Shown in pieces: positions 28,501 to 40,500 of a stretch of 64,000 nt of DNA. How positions within the stretch are numbered: the stretch's first letter is position 1; each line of letters begins with the position of its first letter. The notes below the pieces were generated by a model, which saw only the letters and a list, made by a program, of their open reading frames with translations, did no database searches and was not told the DNA's origin. This DNA comes from Crossaster papposus (lineage: Eukaryota > Echinodermata > Asteroidea > Velatida > Solasteridae). The stretch is from positions 682,001 to 746,000 of the forward strand of contig JBAIAA010000544.1 in NCBI GenBank assembly GCA_037893245.1. The letters run 5' to 3'. A program made the translations under genes and the position numbers.

Positions 28501-31500
28501 CCAAGGAAGCCATCCATATCCCTTTCCCACTGCCCATACCTTTGAAACGGCTTTTCCATTAAAACACCAAAGGTTGACCTTTGCCCTATATGAGCTTATT
28601 TGGATTTCTTATTACCGATTTACAAACTGGCTTCTCCCTTGCATACCACTTTCACGTGGGCCTTTTTCATTTCTCCACCTCTTTTGTTGGGGCTTTTCCC
28701 CCGAAATGCATCGACCGAGGGCTTTTCATTCTAAAATATGTGCTAATTGGGGCTTTTCCCCTGCAGGCATCTTCCAAAATGGGCCATTTACACACATTTG
28801 GTCGGGGCTTTTCCCCAGAATGCCCGATCAAGGGTTCTTTCCATTCAAACATATATGTACCAACGGGGGCTTTTCCCCTGCATGCCGCTTTCAAATGGGC
28901 CTTTCCCATTAAAACACATTTAGACGGGGCGCTTCCCCGGGATGTACAGATCAAGGTTTTTCTACCTTCCAAAATATGTACCAACTGGGGCTTTTCCCCT
29001 GCATGCCGCTTTCAAATGGGCCTTTCCCATTTGGGTCATTCCAGCAGGTTGGGACACGTGCATATTTTGCCATTTCACCTATAAGATTTAGTTTTCTTGG
29101 GAAAAATGAACTATTTTTCTTGTCAATGATGGTTGAAACTAGAGAGTTACAAAAAGACCTATTGAATGATACCAAATTTGGTGACATTAGTTATTTTATT
29201 TTTTAGATATTTCATAAAACATGGTGGCGTGCAAGGCTAGTTAGGACGTAACATGTGTGACAAAAATTGAGTAGTTTTAAGTATGCAACTTGCACATTAA
29301 TAAATACATAATTTAACACCCCTTTGCTAATAAAGTAGCATAAAAGAACATGAGAAATAGTAATTGTAAGTCATATCTTTCTTGTTTACGTCATTTATTT
29401 TGTTAGAGCTCACCAAAAATGAGTAGTGTAGACGTAACACAAGGTGTCCACTTTTGTAACATTTTGTTTGGGGGTGTAGTATTTTCCCTTTGCTTCAAAG
29501 CAAGTCTAAAATGACTTAAATTCATCACATCTGACTTGATTTATGAGAAAATTATTCATAAAGTTGGAAAATAGTTTCACTTTTTCAAATATGACGAGAA
29601 ATCAGGTCATTTTGGGGTACGGTGTCCATGTTACGTCTGAACAATTTAAAACTATTTGTTTCTATAACTGGTAAATAAGCTCAATAGGATGTGTGGAACT
29701 AACGTTGTACCAAATAACTGGACACAACAGATACACAAAATACACAAACTAGACTTGCATTTCATTCATGTGTGAATTATTCCATTTTAGATTTGTGGTG
29801 TCCATGTTACGTCTGCACTGTGGTTTGGTAACAAATGTTGCAATTGAACACAATATGAAACATTTACCAACTTATAAACAATAAAAATAGAATATGGTGA
29901 CATGCTCAGATATTTAAATATGAAAAGATTTTTGTTTTAACAATATGCATAACATTTATGAGTGATTTAATAATTATACACCGTGTCCATGTTACGTCTG
30001 CACTGTAAAATATGCTACTTTTGTTTGGCATTTTCTTGTATTAGGTTTTAGTTACCTGTTTTATGCATAATCATATCAAACAACTGACCACCTAAGTTTA
30101 GAGCCGTGTAATTCATTGCTTTCATGATATCATAGGTGATTGTTCTCAATATTTGACACAGGATGTAACATGGGCACGGTGTCCATGTTACGTCTGCAAC
30201 ACACCATTTTAAGATGCAATTCCCAAGATTTAAGACAAATTGTACAACATAGCTACTAAAATTAAATTTATACTATCCAAGTCTATAAACTAAACTAATA
30301 TAATGCTACTTATAGCACAGTATTTGTTGTTAATTCAAGTTTTGTATAAGTTTTCTTGTTTTAATTACACGATGAGAAAAGTAATTTGCTACGATTTTGT
30401 TGTTGTGATTTTCAACCCTTTGTAGAATTCATGTATAAGAAAGTTTACTTATTTGCAAAAAACTTAATGGTTTCTATCATTTTGACTAAGATATGGCAAT
30501 ATACAATGTGATCCAAGCTGATTATTAAAAATCTAATCTCAAATTGGTGTCCATGTTACGTCTGCACAAAATTATTGACATTACTACCTTACGGTGCCAT
30601 TATGAAAAAAATGATTAATTATATGGTAATACAAATATTATATGTTGAATGTACATAAGTATATGATACCATAATGATAAAATAGTAATCTTGCAAGCAA
30701 TTTGAAATTTTTACTCATATGTCAGTAATGTCACACTCTGTGTCCCAACCTGATGGAATGACCCATTTAAACACATTTAGACGGGGCGCTTCCCCGGGAT
30801 GTACAGATCAAGGTTTTTTCTACCTTCCAAAATATGTACCAACTGGGGCTTTTCCCCGGCATGCCTCTTCCACATAGGCTTTTCCCATTTGAAGGTAGAA
30901 TACACCATTTGCAGATATCGAAAACAAATTACTACCGAATTATCAAAAATATCTTACTCTTTTGAAAGTAAATAAAACATTTTGGCATTCTGCAAAATTA
31001 TTGCGCTAGATATCCTGTAATCATTCGGAAAATTGAATTTCCACAGAAATACAACCCCCTAAATTTACCCATTAAAGATAATTCAAGCAAGTACCGATGG
31101 TGTATCCTACCTTTAAACACATTTGGTTGGGGCTTTTCCCCTGAATGCCCGATGAAGGGTTTTTTACATTCAAAATATGTACCAACTGGGGCTTTTCCCC
31201 TGCCTGCCTCTTTCAAATGGGCATTTTCCCGTCTAAAACACATTTAGTCAGGGCTTTTCCCCGGAATACACCGATCAAGGTTTTTCCTACATTCCAAAAT
31301 ATGTACCAACTGGGGCTTTTCCCCTGCATGCCTCTTTCAAATGGGCCTTTCCCGTTTAAACACATTTAGTCAGGGCTTTTCCCCGGAATACACCGATCAA
31401 GGTTTTTCCTACATTCCAAAATATGTATCAACTGGGGCTTTTCCCCTGCATGCCTCTTTCAAATGGGCCTTTCCCGTTTAAACACATTTAGTCGGGGCTT

Positions 31501-34500
31501 TTCCCCAGAATACAACGATCAAGGTTTTTCCTACATTCCAAAATATGTATCAACTGGGGCTTTTCCCCTGCATGCCTCTTTCAAATGGGCCTTTCCCGTT
31601 TAAACACATTTAGTTGGGGCTTTTCCCCGGAATACAACGATCAAGGTTTTTCCTACATTCCAAAATATGTACCAACTGGGGCTTTTCCCCTGCATGCCTC
31701 TTTCAAATGGGCCTTTCCCGTTTAAACACATTTAGTCGGGGCTTTTCCCCAGAATACAACGATCAAGGTTTTTCCTACATTCCAAAATATGTATCAACTG
31801 GGGCTTTTCCCCTGCATGCCTCTTTCAAATGGGCCTTTCCCGTTTAAACACATTTAGTTGGGGCTTTTCCCCGGAATACAACGATCAAGGTTTTTCCTAC
31901 ATTCCAAAATATGTACCAACTGGGGCTTTTCCCCTGCATGCCTCTTTCAAATGGGCCTTTCCCGTTTAAACACATTTAGTCAGGGCTTTTCCCCAGAATA
32001 CAACGATCAAGGTTTTTCCTACATTCCAAAATATGTATCAACTGGGGCTTTTCCCCTGCATGCCTCTTTCAAATGGGCCTTTCCCGTTTAAACACATTTA
32101 GTTGGGGCTTTTCCCCGGAATACAACGATCAAGGTTTTTCCTACATTCCAAAATTTGTAACAACTGGGGCTTTCCCCCTGCATGCCTCTTTCAAATGGGC
32201 CTTTCCCGTTTAAACACATTGAGTCGGGGCTTTTCCCCGGAATACACCGATCAAGGTTTTTTTCTACATTTCAAAATATGTACCAACTGCCTGCTTCTTT
32301 CAAATGGGCCTTTCTCATTAAAACACATTTAGTCGGGGCCTTTCCCCGGAATACACCGATCAAGATTTGTTCTACATTCCAAAATATGTATCAACTGGGG
32401 CTTTTCCCCTGCATGCCTCTTTCAAATGGGCCTGTTCCGTTTAAACACATTTAGTCGGGCTTTTCCCCGGAATACATCGATCAAGGTTTTCCCTACATTT
32501 CAAAATATGTACCAACTGGGGCTTATCCCCTGCCTGCTTCTTTCAAATGGGCCTTTCTCATTAAAACACATTTAGTCGGGGCCTTTCCCCGAAATACACC
32601 GATCAAGATTTTGTCTACATTCCAAACTATGTATCAATTGGGGCTTTTCCCCTGCATGCCACTTTCAAATGGGCCTTTCCCATTTAAACCACATTATTAA
32701 TTTGGGCTTGTCCCCCTGGAGTGCACCTATCAAAGCCTTTTCCATTCTAAAAAAGGGGCTTCTCCCCTGCCTGCACATTTTGAATTGACCTTTCCCATTT
32801 AACCACATTATAAGCTGGTGATGTTTCTCTGAAATGTACCGTCCATTTAGGTTTTCCATTCTAATAATATGCACTAACTGGGGCTTCTCCCCTGCATACA
32901 CCTTTTACTTGGGCCTTCCCTATGATAACACACTCTTATTACAAAATGTACAATGTTTGTTCTTTATTATACCTGGGTAGAAACTGGTTCCTTTGAAGCC
33001 GTCGGTACAACTCCACTGGGCCCAGCGCCGTCGTCATTTCCGGTATCTGCCTCCCCGGTAACCTTTTGGGCATCTGCAGGGTCGGTGTGACGTCTCTTTT
33101 TTGTCACAGGTTCCTCCAGTGGACCCGCATTAACCCACTGCAGCATCCTCTCCAGGCGACACTTTTGCCCCCCGTTTGGGGCCAGGGCCACAACGTGCGC
33201 CTTCCAAGCCTCAGTAAGGCCCTGGAGGCTCTCCACGTCGTCCCATCCGTCGTCTACCAGCGCTTCGAAACACCTGTCCGAGACCTTGAAGACGGCGCAC
33301 AGGCCCTTAAAGAGAGCACCGACTGGCTGGCCTGCCTCACCGTAGGCGTCCGCCTTCTCCTACAAAAGAACATTTATTGGCATACATTATTTGCCAACAT
33401 CGAACACAAAAACTACTGGATGACTGTAGCTGTAAGCAAAAAAGCATCAAACATCCTGTAAGATGCTGGTACTTTATGTGATCACAAGAAAGTGGAATTG
33501 TAAAATTTCTAACAATCGCCGGCCGGCCAGTACCCGAATTCCGGTTCTAGCATCCATGTACACAAACCTTAAACCCAGCTTGCGCAAATATCTACTTTAA
33601 TGTAAAGCTCCCATAAATACACTCTTCCAGAAAACTAGGCTTGTGCCTCTTTTAGGGTTAAAGGGATTGGTGTGATAGGCTACTTATTTCATTCCAAAAT
33701 CCGGGCGACCCCATGCTTGTAGAAAATAAGAATTAATACCCCACACTTTCCTTGCTGACGCTCCATTCCATTGTGTGTCTGGTGTTAACCCTGCAATACA
33801 CCGATCCAGTAGGCCACGCCCCTTGAAAAATTGACCAATCATAGTGCATGATTTCAGGTCCGACAAATTGTCGCCATCTTGTCCGACATAAATATTTACT
33901 TTAGCATAGTTTACCGCACACTTTTTGTTGATTTTACGTTTGTTTCACTTCTACGATCTGATTCAAATATTAACCTGGTTTTTAACATAGTCATGGTTAA
34001 GCGGTGTTGTTATAGTAATTGTAAATCCGACTCCCGGTACCCTGAGAAAAGGAAAAAGGTATTTTTTTTGCCATTTCCTAAGCCAAAAACAAAAAAGGAA
34101 AAGTGTGTTCGGTGGCTCAGAGCGTGCGGCGGGCCGAATGGTCGCCTGGACGTCAACAGCGTAACACGGCACTCGTTCGTGTGTTCGAAGGTGGGTACGG
34201 CCATGGCTCTTTTTGACTGTTTTGTTTACTAATACTAATTCACACAAACGACTGATCTAGTTGGTATCATATCATGTTCAGTAATCATCGTGGATACGAG
34301 AAAGATTTTGTTCAGTGGATATTTAGCCGGTGCGCCGGCTCGATTTAAAGTAAACAATATTTTGCGGGCTAGCAATATACAGCGCCCTCTAATTACCACC
34401 ATCGTTTATGCAACCTCTGTGGCCTTCATTGGATAGCGCATGTATCTCACAACTTCGATTCCTAACTATATGTAGTGACATTTGTGAATTTCTTTTTCAT

Positions 34501-37500
34501 CACAAAATATTACGAATAGGCCTAATTCCATGTACACAGGCCTATAGTTTTAGTAGGCCTAGACCTAGGCCTATTATTTTCCTTTTCTTTTTTTGTGGCT
34601 TTGGATATGTTGGAGGGCTTTTTTAGAGGTAGATAAAGTCCAAAACCTGTCTTGTTAATAATTAAGTCACAACGACAATGTTGGTGCGGGACCAGAATAG
34701 TAAGATTTGTCGTTGAAAAATGTCTAGGACATAACAAAAAGTCACTGCGCATAAACAGGTTTATGACAATACCTAACCGGCAAAATATCATTTACTGAAT
34801 TAAAAATATCATTTATTTACTGCGATTAATTTTTTTTTAATTCCAATGTTTTCCGGCCGGCAACTCGTAGAAAAACTATTCTCAAACATTGCCCCAATTT
34901 ATTCAATTTAGTTAGTCCACATTTTATTTGCAGTACGGTTACACATGCACGGTGGTCGCCATCTATATTTTCATTTTGCATTCTGTTGTCTCGTTTATTG
35001 CAAACAACTCCCAAAACTTTCCATCTACATGTATCCACAAGATTACTGTAATTACTGTGATTGGTTTCAGTAATCACTTGCTGACTGCTTCCCATAATTT
35101 CTGTATGGACAAATACATGTAGCTAAAAAGTGAATTTTAATATAGGAATTAAAAAAAGGAATACATGATAAATAATAGCTTTATTATTTGATGGTAGCAG
35201 TAAAAATGACAATACATTTTCTCTGGGGGAAAACTTGCATAAACATGATGGAAACTATAGTATTTTTAAAAGTAAATTGAAAAGGTTGGTATTTATTGAG
35301 GTCATTGTTTTTTTATTCATCAGCATTTCAAAGATGCAAGTGGCCCCACGCTGCAATACCCTGATCCTATTCCAGCTGATGGACGACCAATATTTAAAGC
35401 CAGAAGGCCAAGGAAGCGCGTCGTCCAAATGGGTGAATGTTCTTCTGGGTATGTTTACAAGTTGTTTGCTTTTACATTTCTTGTTATTCTAGTATAAACT
35501 AACTCCAGTTGTTGATGCCAATGGGGAAGATGACTTATTACCAACTCATTGTCACTGTGTCTGATGCCACACCTAGTTTTCTTATGACATTGAGAGGAAC
35601 ACATTCATAACATTTATTATTTAATTTATGATTATACATTTTTGAACTAAATCCAACAGCAAAGTAATTCCATTTATAGGATTGTGTTAACAAAACCAAT
35701 GGGGAACTATACTCCTAAGTGTAGGGTGACATTTACTACTTGTTTGAGAAGCTGACAAGATAACTTTGCTGCCACATTTGTTAACATTTATATGGGCTAT
35801 CAAATCCTTCATATGCATGGGGGGGGGAGGGGGGGGGGGGGAGTAATCTGGTGGTTGAGTGAATTCGGATTTGCCTTAGTTTAAGAAACCCTTAGCTTTA
35901 TTTCAATGTTCAAGTTTTCTATATTTCTTAATAGTGACGCGGCTCGTAGCACCAAAACCACAGATGGAGCAACGTGCGCACCGACACCAAAGCCTTCTTC
36001 GTGCACTGCATCACAAACTGAAGAAAGAAGTAAGTCTTTTGAAGCTCCAAAAAACACATGACAGTGCTTTTTTTTACAGGGTGTCCCCCAAAAAGCACAA
36101 CCATATTTTCGGGCACTACATGATACTGTTTTTACATATGTTACAGGAATTGTCCTTACATGAAAAATCATCTTTATTTCATCAGATCTGACCACTCATT
36201 CAAGAGTTACACCCATTTATTTTAGTAAAACACTGTTGAGTTTTTAAAGTGAAGTAAAATAGCTTACGTTCGAATCAGGATCTTATGGGTGCTGACTACG
36301 CTTCGCTAGAATGGGGGAAACTCTTGAATTAGTAGTCTCATTTTGATAAAATAAAGACTATTTAAAAAAAAAAATTCTCATTATGTTCTTGTGGGTTAGG
36401 CCAATTCCTGCCCTGCGAACAATATTGATAATGAAGAGACCAGGAGCCAGTCTACAGGAGCCAGTTTCATGGGTTGCAGGGGCACAGAAAATGCAACTTT
36501 AATGTGCATTGAAAAAAGGAATGGCATGTGTTTTGTAAAAGCTGGCTAAGTGAAAAAGAATCATCTCCATAAATGACGTGTCTGGGAGGACCCTTACAAT
36601 GCCAACATCTTTTCTTGTATATACAACAAAATCACAAAATGGTGCCCCCGTCACCATGAGCTGCCCCTGGACTTGATAGAAATAATCATGTTTACGATTT
36701 AGAATAAGCCCCTCTTCTTCTTTGAGGCAGAAATTTGGGATGTTGGCAATTGCTTCTCGCACAGTTATATTCCGTGCTGCATATGGACACTTAACTTCCA
36801 GTAATCCACAGCCCTGCCTATCACAAACTTTTGCATCAGGACTTGCTCCAAGGAAGGAGAATTGGGGATTCACAACTAAACCGCAATCATGTATATGCAC
36901 ATCTGCCTTATGTGTACAGTAGGCCTGCTTTCCGTCGATTTCATGAGCCTTGCCATACGAGGTAGCAGCAGCAGAGAAGGGCTTGGGATTAAATAAAATA
37001 TTCAAGAAATTGTCATTAATGTCCTTCTTGCGCTTGCACACTTTCGCAAAAATTGATGCTGTGAGACGTGTTTTCCGTTCCTCATACCATAGTGAACACT
37101 TGCTTTGCGGCGTGGTCATTTGCTCTAGCTTTGCTGCATCATGTTTTGTAATTGGGTGGAGTGTGTTACAAAGTGCATGCTCTTCCCCAAGGTGGACTGG
37201 AGATGTCTTTGGAAAGGTTGTGTCTGTACAAGGTGAAACTGTGCAGGGTTTGGGGGTGTCCTTGTAGCTTTTCAACTGTAAAAGTAAAACAAACAAACAA
37301 ACAGAAAGGTAATCAATTCTCTGTTATTAACATTTTGTGTGTTTTTTTTTAATTTCACAGTGTACGTATCTCTAGACATGCTTGCAGCAGAGGCAAGAAT
37401 TAAGAAGTTGGAAGAGGACAATGAACAACTTTCCAAACAACTCGATGCATGCAAGGAAGAAAAATTACAACTCGATCAACTAATGGCTGCAACCAACCAG

Positions 37501-40500
37501 AGTTTAGACACAGAGAGAGTACACTCAAGTTGTATCACCAATCTGTTTGTATATTATACTGGCCTGTCATATGTAATGTTCATGACATTGTTTAGCTTCT
37601 TAATACCTACACAATGTAATCTAAAAAACAATCCCATTCAATATTCAGAAAAAAGGCGTGAGATTGATACATTCTCCCTGAAAAATCAGCTGTTTTTAGT
37701 CCTTTGTAGACTTAGAAATGGGTTTCATTTGAAAGATCTTGCATTTAGGACCTCTGTTAGTCCACAGACTATAGGAACAATATTTACTAGTTGGGTGAAA
37801 TACATGTATGTAAAACTGGGCTTCCTTTCGTTTTGGCCTCATAGGGATGTCCTCATAAGTAAAATGACATCTGGGTACAGAAAGCAGTTTTCTAACTCTT
37901 TGGCAATCATAGATGGAACAGAACTGAGGATAGAGAGACCATCATCACTGAAATCCCAGAGTCAGTGCTATTCTGAGTACAAATCAACAAATACATTAAA
38001 ATCACTTGTTGTTGTTGACTCAAGAGGATCTGTTATGTTTCTGTCTGAATTATTTTCGGGATCAATATCAGATAACCGAATTTGTAAAGACAGTGGATTT
38101 TATGATTTGTTAAGTGTGTATAAAGACAAGGGTTTAATTACAGATGGGGATGCAATTATGGCAGATAAAGGGTTTAACATTGAAGAGCATTTGCAGAAGT
38201 TAGGACTGAAATTTAATGTTCCTCCAAGTGCGTCATCAACTTCACAAATGAGACCAAGTGATGTTTCCAAAACCAGAACAATTGCTGCACACAGGATTCA
38301 TGTTGAAAGAGCAATCAATAGAATCAAGAGATTTCAAATTGTTGGAAGAAAAATTCCAGTCAGCCTTCTCCATCAAATTAATGAAATTTGGTTTGTTTGT
38401 GGTATGCTAACTAACTTCCAAGATACCCTTGTCAAAGAAACCATGGAATAGAAATTAAATTCTTCAGATTGACATTTCTTGAGGGATTTTAATACTAATG
38501 ACAAGTTCTATATTCCAGATTTCAGGAATATACAACCCAATTTCCTTGAGTGTCTTCAGCACTGATATTTCTCTGTGTGTGAGTGTTTTATATTTTGGTC
38601 TTGAGCACAATTATAAAATGATGAACTTACATGATATGGAACAGAGGATCCAACTTGGATATAACCAATGGATGTAAGTGTGGTCGCTCGTGCTTCATCC
38701 AGAAGATAAGACAGGGGAGTGGAGCTGAAGGACTTTAAGGTCCGTATAGCCTCCTCACCTGGTGGCTCACACCTGTTGTGTCAAGTAATTATTTCCATGT
38801 AAACATCGATACAAAAAAATGAGAAAACAAATTCCTTGTTCAAAAGCCAATATTCAGTAAATATTTGATATCAAAATGGTTGAGTAAAAAGCAAATGTTT
38901 CCCAGACAAATAGGTAATTTATTGTCAATTACATGTATAAAGTACAACAGGGGACTGTGTATGCAAGAACAATATTTATTTCGCTTAACAAAATATACCT
39001 TGTAAAGTGTAAAGTTTTGCATTGAATAAAGTAACTTATTTGCAGCCAAAAGAATGCCTGTGTTTTTGCAAGAATGTATCGTATGAAACCAGCTTTCCAT
39101 AAAATTTATTTATTATGCAAATCACGAGTCATAGGTCACTAGAGCATTAAATAAAAAAAAGACCATTTATTATTTTAAGGCAACGGTGTTGGTACTGTTT
39201 TGTTTTTTTTCCTTTTAGCGGGAAATCTGATACATTTTTTTAATGAATGCTTCGCGCGATTCACGACAATTCCCCTATTACAAGCTTCCTTAAAAACCTT
39301 GCTTAGAGATATGTGGGAAAAGTTGGCCTGGGATAATTAACTGTTAAACCAAGGGAATCCCTTTAACATTTTTTTTCCCAAAAATACTTCACCTCTCTGG
39401 TTTCCTAGCGAGATTTGGTCTCCGTTTTCTGCTTTGGTCTTTCTTGGCCTTTGCAAAGATCATGGAGGTCACTGATTTGGGGCTTATTTTAGTCCCTCTT
39501 GGTCTGTGCCATTGTTGGGGAAGGCTTGTAACAGCTGGATATGTGGGCACTTCCTTCATTCCCATTTGCTGAAAGTGGGAAATCGTGTCGATTACGCCGA
39601 CAACATGACAGCACGTCCCTGACAATCTATACAAGTACACAAGTTTACAACTTCATTTTTAATTTACCCCATACTTTTTGACTCAGTCTTATTATTTTCT
39701 TTTGCTGAGTGAAATGATATTGTGTGCATGTTAAGGTAGGCTATAACTAAGCACATACATGTACAACTAGTAATATGCCGCGGCCAAACAAATAATAAAT
39801 AAGTTTAATATTATGAAGGCGTATGCCCGATTTACGGCTCGGCCTGTATAGAACTAGGCCTAGGGCCTACGTGTAGGACAAACATCATATCAATAGAATT
39901 TATTGAGATGAAATAATAAACCTACCCTGCCACACAGCTGCAGGCACTCTCTACGATCTTGCTCTCCGGTTGTTTGAATGAAATAATTGAATTTATCGTG
40001 TGGGGCGGTGAATTCTTTTTCATTGAACGGAAACATTTTGCGATGATTTCAACAACTTGATTTTCTTCTTTATAACTGAAACGAATCCCATGCACATAAC
40101 CTTGAACAAAAAACAAATACCCTCTTTTCCTAGCCCGCTTGGTGAGTGTCACGTCGCGAAATAACTCCAAGCTGACTTTTCCTTTCATTGAGGAAAGGCG
40201 TGAAGTTAAGCCTGACGTTAATTCAGCAAAGTTGCAGTCATTAACGTTACTCTGCGCCATGTTCATTTATTTTATAACGTTAATAAAAAGTTTTTGGCGC
40301 GCCAGTACTATGCTTGTGTACGTTTGTACATACACATACATGTACATTGTAGTACGTATAGGCTAGCTAGGCGTGCACGTGCCAGACACGCGTCACGTTT
40401 CGATCGTTGCTAGGCAGTTGCTAAGGTGGGCGTGGCCTACTGGATCGGTGTATTGCAGTCCCCTAATAAAATTCGGGCCTATTGGCACTTTATGTCTTCC

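Larger units (their letters stand above)
28600..32920. repeat. 122-bp satellite with a 244-bp higher-order repeat
   Basis: Tandem monomers of about 122 bp, each with GGGGCTTTTCCCC, GGAATACAACGATCAAGG, CCAAAATATGTACCAACTGG, a second GGGGCTTTTCCCC, CATGCCTCTTTCAAATGGGC and TTAAACACATTTAG. Copies are diverged at both ends (28600-29030, 32290-32920) and most uniform at 31240-32250, where two monomer types (CAGAATAC/GTATCAAC and CGGAATAC/GTACCAAC) alternate, giving a period of 244. Two elements have inserted into it (29033-30764 and 30891-31114). It lies in the presumed gag intron. Confidence 0.9.
23242..33359 (-). mobile_element. Tyrosine-recombinase (Ngaro/DIRS-order) retrotransposon
   Basis: Read on the minus strand: gag in two exons (33359-32973 and 27667-27176), reverse transcriptase (26882-25959), RT connection and start of RNase H (25945-25360), end of RNase H plus SGNH hydrolase (25388-24558), tyrosine recombinase (24582-23242). 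Gag, RT-RH, a hydrolase and a recombinase in place of an integrase are the hallmark of Ngaro-like elements. The copy is dead: a frame break after the RT, an apparent internal RNase H loss and an in-frame TGA in the recombinase. Terminal split repeats were not found, so outer limits are approximate. Confidence 0.8.
33791..40458. mobile_element. ISL2EU-type DNA transposon, apparently complete
   Basis: Perfect 31-bp terminal inverted repeats (33791-33821 and 40428-40458), beginning CTGCAATACACCGATCCAGT. Two intron-containing genes converge inside: a THAP-DDE transposase on the plus strand and a SWIM-YqaJ nuclease on the minus strand, both with open frames over all exons. This two-protein arrangement is known for ISL2EU elements within the PIF/IS5-like group. 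No target duplication is obvious. It sits in NEMF intron 8, to the right of the retrotransposon. Confidence 0.85.

Noticed and set aside
28600..32450. Repeated small ORFs (e.g. [16 protein letters not shown])
   Set aside because: The 244-bp satellite contains the same short frame in each unit; no conserved start or function.
33066..33461. Plus-strand ORF of 131 codons
   Set aside because: Shadow of the minus-strand gag exon, which has splice signals and phase agreement.
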